From: Haloplasma contractile
Lineage (GTDB): Bacteria; Bacillota_I; Bacilli_A; Haloplasmatales; Haloplasmataceae
Length of the DNA stretch: 38,197 nucleotides
NCBI GenBank assembly: GCA_016841945.1
Contig: JAENYC010000034.1
Location: forward strand, 1-38,197
Reading direction: 5' to 3'
In this document: positions 33,434 to 38,197 of the stretch, in pieces
Position numbering within the stretch: position 1 is the stretch's first letter
Layout: each line of letters opens with the position of its first letter
Notes under the pieces: generated by a model
Databases searched by the model: none
Told to the model about the DNA's origin: nothing
Seen by the model: the letters and a program-made list of their open reading frames with translations, nothing else
Position numbers and translations under genes: made by a program

Positions 33434-33472
33434 ATCCCGTTCACCTCACATATTTTCAAATTAGGTCGCATA

Positions 33473-33481
33473 TGATATAAT
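33473..33481 (+). promoter_or_regulatory. Extended -10 promoter of the candidate small RNA
   Basis: TGATATAAT on the + strand; a partial -35 (TTTTCA at 33453-33458) sits 17 nt upstream. The start would be near 33488, exactly at the first stem of the RNA. The direction is opposite to the early operon. Confidence 0.55.
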
Positions 33482-33487
33482 GTGAAT

Positions 33488-33587
33488 AAGTACGACAAAA
33501 GAGCGTACTTGTCACTATAGAAATAGGAGCGACCAAACTCTATTTCAATTTTCTAAAAGAATCCTACTGCCAATAGGGTTCTTTTTT
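33488..33587 (+). ncRNA. Candidate structured small RNA, about 100 nt
   Basis: Three consecutive stem-loops. First: AAGTACG (33488-33494) / CGTACTT (33504-33510). Second: GAAATAG (33520-33526) / CTATTTC (33540-33546). Third: AGAATCCTA (33558-33566) / TAGGGTTCT (33574-33582), followed by T residues, a good rho-independent terminator. It begins a few nt after an extended -10 promoter. No start codon lies inside, so it is likely non-coding. It is antisense to the leftward early transcript between two protein genes and could act on it or on another target. Confidence 0.65.
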
Positions 33588-33738
33588 ATTCTTCGATTTC
33601 AATAGTTACATCCCTTCCGCTTATAGGAATAGTTTCGATATTTACAATGACTTTTTGATAATCGTTATCTTTGATTATTCTTATTTCGGCATTAGCTGGA
33701 TGTTGTGCTAGTACCTGGATCAGTTCATAGACTTTCAT
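33586..33738 (-). CDS. Small acidic protein, 50 aa
   Basis: ATG at 33738 after AAAGGAG. Product MKVYELIQVLAQHPANAEIR and following, ending in an acidic tail. Its stop touches the terminator of the opposite-strand RNA. The pattern (YELIQVLA..PANAEI) resembles short proteins that occur in phage early operons. Function unknown. Confidence 0.6.
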   Translation of the reverse strand: MKVYELIQVLAQHPANAEIRIIKDNDYQKVIVNIETIPISGRDVTIEIEE

Positions 33739-33862
33739 CCGCATTCTCCTTTCCTTTTTTTATCGATTCGTTAAGTTCTTCTAACTCTTTTTGAACTTTA
33801 TGTTCCTGAATGATCGTAACGATCAGGAATGTAGCGACGAATATAATTAGTATTGCTTTCAT
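33725..33862 (-). CDS. Small single-TM peptide, 45 aa
   Basis: MKAILIIFVATFLIVTIIQE is a membrane helix, followed by a charged helix (KVQKELEELNESIKKGKENA). It overlaps the 43-aa ORF by 65 nt and the 50-aa ORF by 14 nt in other frames. The ribosome binding site is weak. Short hydrophobic peptides next to a small RNA are typical of type I toxin-antitoxin loci; that is only a possibility here. Confidence 0.45.
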   Translation of the reverse strand: MKAILIIFVATFLIVTIIQEHKVQKELEELNESIKKGKENADESL

Positions 33863-33929
33863 GCTTCTTAGATTTCCTTTCTTTCCGGAGCTTGTCTTTC
33901 TGATGTTTACGTGATTTATATTTAGACAT
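33798..33929 (-). CDS. Small very basic peptide, 43 aa
   Basis: The ATG overlaps the antirepressor stop (TGATG), so translation is coupled. MSKYKSRKHQKDKLRKERKS has about half its first 23 residues Lys/Arg. It may bind nucleic acid. Its last third overlaps the 45-aa TM ORF in another frame. Confidence 0.5.
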   Translation of the reverse strand: MSKYKSRKHQKDKLRKERKSKKHESNTNYIRRYIPDRYDHSGT

Positions 33930-34519
33930 CAGGACACCAACTTTCGAATATAATTAAGACCTTTTTGAAAAACAAGCGTCTTAATGTTGATATGTGTTGT
34001 TCCTTCTTTATCATTCCATTTTTGTTCAATAGTTCTAAAGTATCCTGCGTCTATATACTTTTGATACGGTTGATTGTTTTGCATAAGTATTCCTTTTTGA
34101 CGAAGTAGTTCGAATAGTTTATTTCTATTTTCAATGACAGTTTGCGCAACAATCAACGCCTTCGCCATTAGTTCTGAATCTGATAGGTTTTCTTGATTGG
34201 CTATGTAACCACCATTATCGTGAATACTTGGGATGACTTCATCAAATATCCAACTTTCAAACTTTTCACCTATTGATAATTGACACTTGGCAATTAATCT
34301 ATAAACATCACCACGACTGATAACTAACATTTCTTGACTACCACCATTTGTAGGGATGGTCTGTTTTAGAACACCCTTGCAATGTTCTCTAACCGCCTTA
34401 TGAGGAATTGAATATCCTAATATTTTTGCAACATCACTCCCTACAAAATAAGGTTTGTTATCAATTAAGATTGTCCTTACTTCCCCAAACTGATTATTTT
34501 TAAACACTTGCAGTTCCAT
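33929..34519 (-). CDS. Phage antirepressor (Bro-N plus ANT/KilA-C-like)
   Basis: 196 residues. The N-terminal Bro-N domain (KNNQFGEVRTILIDNKPYFV, GSDVAKILGYSIPHKAVREH) and the C-terminal KilA-C/ANT-like part (LFELLRQKGILMQNNQPYQK, FRTIEQKWNDKEG) are both visible. Such proteins inactivate repressors and favour induction. It is an early gene directly downstream of the excisionase-like gene, which fits. Confidence 0.85.
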   Translation of the reverse strand: MELQVFKNNQFGEVRTILIDNKPYFVGSDVAKILGYSIPHKAVREHCKGVLKQTIPTNGGSQEMLVISRGDVYRLIAKCQLSIGEKFESWIFDEVIPSIHDNGGYIANQENLSDSELMAKALIVAQTVIENRNKLFELLRQKGILMQNNQPYQKYIDAGYFRTIEQKWNDKEGTTHINIKTLVFQKGLNYIRKLVS

Positions 34520-34531
34520 AAAGTATCCCTC

Positions 34532-34720
34532 CTAACAATTACAATAATTTTGTTTGAACTGCTCATATTCTTTTCTTGGAATACGATAGATATTTTTGTT
34601 ACGTGTCCCTAAATTAATTGCTGGTATTTTCCCAGATTGTATAAGTCTATATACAGTCATCTTATCTACACGTAAATCAGCAATTACTTCTCTAACTAAC
34701 AAAACATCTGGTTTTTCCAC
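34532..34720 (-). CDS. Excisionase-like helix-turn-helix protein
   Basis: 62 residues from GTG at 34720, six nt after GAGGTG; the frame is open to 34729. LLVREVIADLRVDKMTVYRL then SGKIPAINLGTRNKNIYRIP is the MerR-like excisionase-family helix-turn-helix. It may act with the integrase to excise the prophage, or regulate early genes. Confidence 0.75.
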   Translation of the reverse strand: MEKPDVLLVREVIADLRVDKMTVYRLIQSGKIPAINLGTRNKNIYRIPRKEYEQFKQNYCNC

Positions 34721-34753
34721 ATTTACCACCTCTTTTTGGTTAATTTCTTCTTA

Positions 34754-34762
34754 TTGTGACAA
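34754..34762. promoter_or_regulatory. Extra TTGTGACAA operator-like site
   Basis: TTGTGACAA, a near palindrome of the same type as the sites between the two divergent regulator genes, found here in the gap between the Cro-like and excisionase-like genes. Confidence 0.4.
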
Positions 34763-34766
34763 ACTA

Positions 34767-34958
34767 CTAAATGATGTCTTCTAAAGGAATCTCTAAAATC
34801 GTTGATAACTTTTTCGCGATTTTAGGTTTAGGAGCCCTTACTCCATTTTCGTATTGACTTATAGTATTTGGTCTAATTCTTAATACTTTTGCTAACTCTT
34901 CTTGAGTAAGGTTCATTTCTTTTCTTTTTTGCTCTATAATTTTATAATTTCTTTCCAT
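34767..34958 (-). CDS. Cro-like XRE regulator
   Basis: 63 residues from the ATG at 34958, which has AGGAGGTGAG upstream; the frame is open to 34988. KRKEMNLTQEELAKVLRIRP then TISQYENGVRAPKPKIAKKL is a single XRE helix-turn-helix and little else. First gene of the leftward early operon, divergent from the repressor: the classical Cro place. Confidence 0.85.
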   Translation of the reverse strand: MERNYKIIEQKRKEMNLTQEELAKVLRIRPNTISQYENGVRAPKPKIAKKLSTILEIPLEDII

Positions 34959-34990
34959 TTTTCTCACCTCCTTATTAGTATTACACATTT

Positions 34991-35120
34991 TGTGTCAATT
35001 ATGTCTCACTACGTGACAATTTTATTATATTTCTTTTTGTCTCAATTGTCAACATCAAAATCGAATTTTCTTCTTTTTGTGACATTGTCTAAATATACTT
35101 TATTTTCTCATACTGTGACA
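34991..35120. promoter_or_regulatory. Array of TGTGACA-type operators
   Basis: Repeated half-sites lie between the divergent regulators: TGTGTCA (34991-34997), TGTCTCA (35002-35008), CGTGACA (35012-35018), TGTCTCA (35038-35044), TGTGACA (35078-35084) and TGTGACA (35114-35120). The pair at 35002-35018 forms an inverted repeat over the start point of the leftward promoter. These are the likely binding sites of the CI-like and Cro-like proteins. Confidence 0.65.
35024..35052 (-). promoter_or_regulatory. Consensus leftward early promoter
   Basis: TTGACA (35052-35047) and TATAAT (35029-35024) with exactly 17 nt between, both perfect matches on the - strand. The start point would be near 35017, giving a leader of about 59 nt before the Cro-like ATG. 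Operator sites lie on and around it, so repressor binding would block it. Confidence 0.85.
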
Positions 35121-35165
35121 TTACAATTATATATATAGTCAAAATTTATAAAAAAGGTGGGAAAG

Positions 35166-35522
35166 ATGCTAAAACTTAAAGAATTACGTAAAATGAAGGG
35201 GCTAACCCAACAACAAGTAGCAGATAAATTAAATATAGGTCGAAGTACATATGCACAATATGAAAGTAATAGTAGAGAACCTGATTATGAAACTTTGATA
35301 AATTTAGCTAATTTTTATGAAGTAACTGTTGATTATTTATTGGGAAATGAGTATGTAACAAAAGAGAATGAAGAAAATTATGATTTTGAAAAAACTAAAA
35401 ATATGGTAAAAAAAGAATTTGGAGATAGAGGCGTTCTTTTTTACGATATTAAAAAAATGACTCCTGAAGAGTTGAAAGTTTTGAGAGCAGTTTTGGATGC
35501 GTTAGAAGGTGACAAAGAATAA
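35166..35522 (+). CDS. CI-like XRE repressor
   Basis: 118 residues from the ATG at 35166, five nt after AAAGGTGG; the frame is open to the GTG at 35157. N-terminal XRE helix-turn-helix (KGLTQQQVADKLNIGRSTYA, QYESNSREPDYETLINLANF, then EVTVDYLLGN). A charged C-terminal extension (VKKEFGDRGVLFYDIKKMTP) without a LexA-type protease domain follows, as in repressors removed by an ImmA-type protease. It keeps the lysogenic state. Confidence 0.88.
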   Translation: MLKLKELRKMKGLTQQQVADKLNIGRSTYAQYESNSREPDYETLINLANFYEVTVDYLLGNEYVTKENEENYDFEKTKNMVKKEFGDRGVLFYDIKKMTPEELKVLRAVLDALEGDKE

Positions 35523-36376
35523 ACCAATTATCAAAAGTACTAACTACGATACCAGAAGATATATTCGAACTGATCTGGTTCCTGGATGGACCTTATAAGA
35601 ATATTCAGCAAATAAAAAAAGAAGATGCATTTCTCAAACACTTTTCAGCATCTGATAATGAACCTTCAGCAATTAGTTTAGAGTATGAAATTGATTGTTA
35701 TATTGATGAGGGAACGTTATGGTATTGGCCGTCCTATGATGGTCTAGCGCCTGGTCAACGTCTAAAGTACTTACGATGGCTGCAAGATGTCACAAAGCCT
35801 ATTGACTTCGGATATGTCTTTATATTTTATTATGGCTTGGAGAGACATTTAGTCTATGGAAAATTTGATGAATCTTTCCGGATGATCAACAAGTTAAGAC
35901 GTTGGCATAAATGCGCATCATTACAGGAGTACTCGCAAAATGCAATGATATATGCTTGTATTTTACATGATAGGAAGGAGATGATAGATGAAATCTATAG
36001 TTTAACAAATAATAGTTTTTTAGAACTTGGCTACTGCTATCAAACAAAATCTATTAGTTCTGATTCTATTATTAGGAATCACAATCTATTTAACTGGAAG
36101 AACAAAAGATACATCAAGAAAAACTATAACTTATTTAGAGAAACACTAGAGAAAATACTAATGAATGAATATGGCTGCGATTCATACCCTGTCACTCAAA
36201 AAGACATCGATGTATCACCAAACATGCCAATATTGTACTTTGCAAATTATTCATTCAATCAACGCCCATTTACCTTACCACACATATACTTCAACCCAAA
36301 AATTCAACTAGAATTATATCAGTTATTAAAGAAAACGCATGAAATGTTCAAATCAAATTACCAGGGGAAATTTTGA
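35519..36376 (+). CDS. TerB-N-domain-like protein with atypical start
   Basis: An open frame begins at the repressor stop: ATA at 35519 overlaps its TAA, with AAGGTG at 35506-35511. No ATG, GTG or TTG occurs in frame before TTG at 35837, which would remove a third of the protein. From 35519 it has about 285 residues. LWYWPSYDGLAPGQRLKYLR then DFGYVFIFYYGLERHLVYGK is the TerB-N signature. Function in the lysogeny operon is unknown. Alternatives: a frameshift fusion to the repressor, or a lost start codon. Confidence 0.7.
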   Translation: MNQLSKVLTTIPEDIFELIWFLDGPYKNIQQIKKEDAFLKHFSASDNEPSAISLEYEIDCYIDEGTLWYWPSYDGLAPGQRLKYLRWLQDVTKPIDFGYVFIFYYGLERHLVYGKFDESFRMINKLRRWHKCASLQEYSQNAMIYACILHDRKEMIDEIYSLTNNSFLELGYCYQTKSISSDSIIRNHNLFNWKNKRYIKKNYNLFRETLEKILMNEYGCDSYPVTQKDIDVSPNMPILYFANYSFNQRPFTLPHIYFNPKIQLELYQLLKKTHEMFKSNYQGKF

Positions 36377-36447
36377 TTTGTTACAATCATTGCGTAACAA
36401 ACAAATGTACTATTAAACTAAGAGTTGATAAAGGGGAGGTTGTTGTA

Positions 36448-36957
36448 GTGTATATGCCTACAAACATAGAAATAATTATTTCAAATTTATTAATTGATTA
36501 TGGGATTAATTCACGATGGAAACTTAACATACTAGATATATCGAATGCGTTTAATATCTATGTAACATACGAAAACACACGTGATGCTTTGCTTATTGGA
36601 AAAGATGAAATCTATATTGTGATAAATGAGAATCATTCGGAACAAGAAAAATATGTAAGGTTTTTGCACGAACTTAGTCATTATTTATTGGAACATGTTT
36701 CTATTCATGAACTACAAATGCATCAATACAAGTATTATGAGTTTAAAGCTAATAACCTAGTACAATACATCGCAATGCCTTATTTTTTAATAGACGATAT
36801 ATATAGCTTAAAAACAGTAGAAGGTGTTGCAAATTATTTTTGTCTCCCACAAAAGTTAGTCAGAAAAAGATTAGAGGGAATAAAAAATAGGACGGAGGTG
36901 TTTATGTGGCAACAATCGTACAAAGGGATAGAGCCAAGGGTAAGATATCTTTCATAG
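36448..36957 (+). CDS. ImmA/IrrE-family metallopeptidase
   Basis: 169 residues from GTG at 36448, eight nt after AGGGGAGG; the longer frame from TTG 36373 has no such site. The zinc-protease motif HELSH is at residues 74-78 (RFLHELSHYLLEH), with KYYEFKANNLVQYIAMP providing the third ligand region. Such proteins cleave XRE repressors (as ImmA with ImmR) to induce the prophage. Its end overlaps the integrase start by 52 nt. Confidence 0.85.
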   Translation: MYMPTNIEIIISNLLIDYGINSRWKLNILDISNAFNIYVTYENTRDALLIGKDEIYIVINENHSEQEKYVRFLHELSHYLLEHVSIHELQMHQYKYYEFKANNLVQYIAMPYFLIDDIYSLKTVEGVANYFCLPQKLVRKRLEGIKNRTEVFMWQQSYKGIEPRVRYLS

Positions 36958-38051
36958 TTTATTACAGGGACCCAGAAGGTAATCAAAAAACAAAATCATT
37001 TACATCAAAAAATTCTACTACAAAAGAGATTAACAAAGCAAATAGATATGCTGAAAAATTTGCTAATACTATTGAAGCTCAAAAAGAATTAGGAATATTA
37101 GAAGTTGAAAAAAATATAACTTTTAAAACTTATTCGGAAAATTTTATGCAAATACATCTTCACAATTTAAGACAAAATACTAGAAAGACATATACGAATT
37201 ATTTAGGTTATATAAATAAGATATATGGTTATAGAAAAATAGGAGACATAACAGCTTCCGAATTAGATAAATTTTTCTTGACTCTTAAAAATGAAAGAAA
37301 ATTAAAAATGTCTTCGATTAAATTATATCGTGATGTCTTTAATTTAGTTTTCAAGTCAGCTAAAAACAAACGAATAATCAAGAACAATCCGATGCTTGAA
37401 CTAGATTTCAAATTTACCGAAAAGGATAAGAAAAAAGTTAAAAAAACAGTTGATCATGAAACCTTAAAAATTATTCTAAAATCATTTGATGCAATATATT
37501 ATGTATTTTTAATCCTGTTAGGAATTATGACTGGTTTAAGAAGAGGAGAACTTTGCGCATTAAAATGGAGTAAAAACATAGATTTTGAAAACAGAGTGAT
37601 TACAGTTACTAATAGCATTGACGAAAAAGGAAATTTAGGTCCAACAAAAACAACATCATCTATGCGTACTATTTACATGTTTGACAATCTTTTATTTCTA
37701 CTACAATATATTAAAAGATTTCAACAAATCTGTATCGAGAAACTAGGAAATACCTATAAAAACGATGACTTTGTTCTTTGCAAGTATGATGGTAGTTTTT
37801 TAAATATAAATACAGTATCGAAAACAATGTATGAAAAATCTCAAACCTACGGAGTACATTTTACCATGCATATGTTACGACATACATTTGCTACTATGTT
37901 AAAAACGGCTAACATAAAAGATGTTCAAGCATTACTCGGTCATGCTAATGCAGAAATTACTGTTAATACCTATCAAGAATATCAACAACTTGAAAATAGT
38001 ACTATAGAAATGTTGAATAACTCTATTGATCCAACTATTTTTTTAAAATAG
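36906..38051 (+). CDS. int: Tyrosine integrase
   Basis: 381 residues from GTG at 36906, five nt after GGAGGTG. N-terminal arm-binding domain (about 1-60: KGKISFIVYYRDPEGNQKTK), core-binding SAM-like domain (about 70-165), catalytic domain with R212 in GLRRGE, HMLRH (H322, R325), LLGH (H346) and Y356 in VNTYQ. All the expected catalytic residues are present. It performs site-specific integration and excision. It is last in the lysogeny operon. Confidence 0.95.
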   Translation: MATIVQRDRAKGKISFIVYYRDPEGNQKTKSFTSKNSTTKEINKANRYAEKFANTIEAQKELGILEVEKNITFKTYSENFMQIHLHNLRQNTRKTYTNYLGYINKIYGYRKIGDITASELDKFFLTLKNERKLKMSSIKLYRDVFNLVFKSAKNKRIIKNNPMLELDFKFTEKDKKKVKKTVDHETLKIILKSFDAIYYVFLILLGIMTGLRRGELCALKWSKNIDFENRVITVTNSIDEKGNLGPTKTTSSMRTIYMFDNLLFLLQYIKRFQQICIEKLGNTYKNDDFVLCKYDGSFLNINTVSKTMYEKSQTYGVHFTMHMLRHTFATMLKTANIKDVQALLGHANAEITVNTYQEYQQLENSTIEMLNNSIDPTIFLK

Positions 38052-38054
38052 AAT

Positions 38055-38113
38055 GTTGTACAATTGTTGTACAATTTATAATATATACAAGCCTTCTTCT
38101 ATTTTGTTGTACA
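38055..38113. repeat. Three GTTGTACA repeats, possible attP arm sites
   Basis: GTTGTACA occurs at 38055-38062, 38066-38073 and 38106-38113; the first two are inside the pair TTGTACAATTGTTGTACAA. They lie just beyond the integrase gene and bracket an AT-rich stretch (38075-38104). This is the usual place of the attachment site with integrase arm sites. The core itself cannot be located without the other att sequence. Confidence 0.5.
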
Positions 38114-38121
38114 CAAAACAC

Positions 38122-38155
38122 AAAAAGAGTACGCTACTAAAAGCATACTCTTTTT
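38122..38155 (+). terminator. Strong rho-independent terminator of the lysogeny operon
   Basis: AAAAAGAGTACGC (38122-38134) pairs with GCATACTCTTTTT (38143-38155), one mismatch, 8-nt loop, with T runs. It also works for transcripts from the right. Confidence 0.85.
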
Positions 38156-38175
38156 GTATAAATAAATAGTTGATT

Positions 38176-38197
38176 AGGGGGGGTAAATATGTTATGT
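38176..38197 (+). promoter_or_regulatory. Ribosome binding site and start codon running off the right end
   Basis: AGGGGGGG (38176-38183) is five nt before ATG at 38189. Only three codons (Met-Leu-Cys) are in the window. If the contig is circular, the frame continues into position 1 and stops at 31-33 after 13 codons, just upstream of the gene at 57. Confidence 0.4.

Noticed and set aside
36373-36447. Longer start (TTG) for the ImmA-like protease
   Set aside because: No ribosome binding site there, while AGGGGAGG precedes GTG 36448, and the extra residues are not family-like.

Overview
The window is a nearly complete temperate tailed-phage genome or prophage of about 38 kb. It comes from an AT-rich, low-GC bacterium of the Bacillota/Mycoplasmatota type. 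It reads with the standard bacterial code: TGG is tryptophan, TGA is used as a stop, and ribosome binding sites are strong AGGAGG/AGGTG types. Integrase, repressor, recombination, packaging and head genes resemble those of Gram-positive phages with SPP1-like heads. The exact host cannot be named from sequence alone. No tRNA, rRNA, CRISPR array or insertion sequence was seen.

Layout, right to left. A rightward lysogeny operon (35166-38051) carries a CI-like repressor, a TerB-N-like protein, an ImmA/IrrE metallopeptidase and a tyrosine integrase. It ends in a strong terminator and a set of direct repeats that look like integrase sites. A textbook leftward promoter at 35052-35024, embedded in repeated TGTGACA-type operators, starts the early operon. 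That operon holds a Cro-like protein, an excisionase-like protein, an antirepressor, many small genes, a zinc-hook ATPase, RecT, an MBL-fold hydrolase, a replication initiator, a helicase-loader-like protein, an HNH endonuclease and a possible late regulator. It ends at a bidirectional terminator at 21432-21464. A small rightward gene (21210-21413) and a palindrome sit at the early/late boundary. The leftward late operon (21091-959) then runs terS, an HNH homing endonuclease, terL (broken), portal, minor capsid protein, a lipoprotein, scaffold, major capsid, connectors, tail protein, tail hub, baseplate/fibre genes and several membrane proteins. Two rightward genes (57-937) face it at the left end, across a shared terminator.

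Main oddities. (1) A 1377-bp perfect-looking tandem duplication (10445-13198) in the connector region duplicates two genes and creates a chimeric gene, without destroying the parent genes. (2) terL is split by exactly 7 nt inside its ATP-binding loop, next to an HNH homing endonuclease. (3) A roughly 100-nt structured small RNA with its own promoter and terminator is encoded on the opposite strand inside the early operon, beside a cluster of overlapping tiny ORFs. (4) A lipoprotein gene and a two-TM gene are inserted in the head and tail operons as likely accessory (moron) genes. (5) There is no recognisable tape-measure protein and no recognisable endolysin, which fits a very short tail and possibly a host with an absent or unusual cell wall. 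(6) A TerB-N-like gene is open from the repressor stop codon but has no ATG/GTG/TTG start there.

Whether the contig is circular or cut from a chromosome cannot be decided here. A tiny ORF with a strong ribosome binding site runs off the right end and would be completed by the left end if the two are joined.
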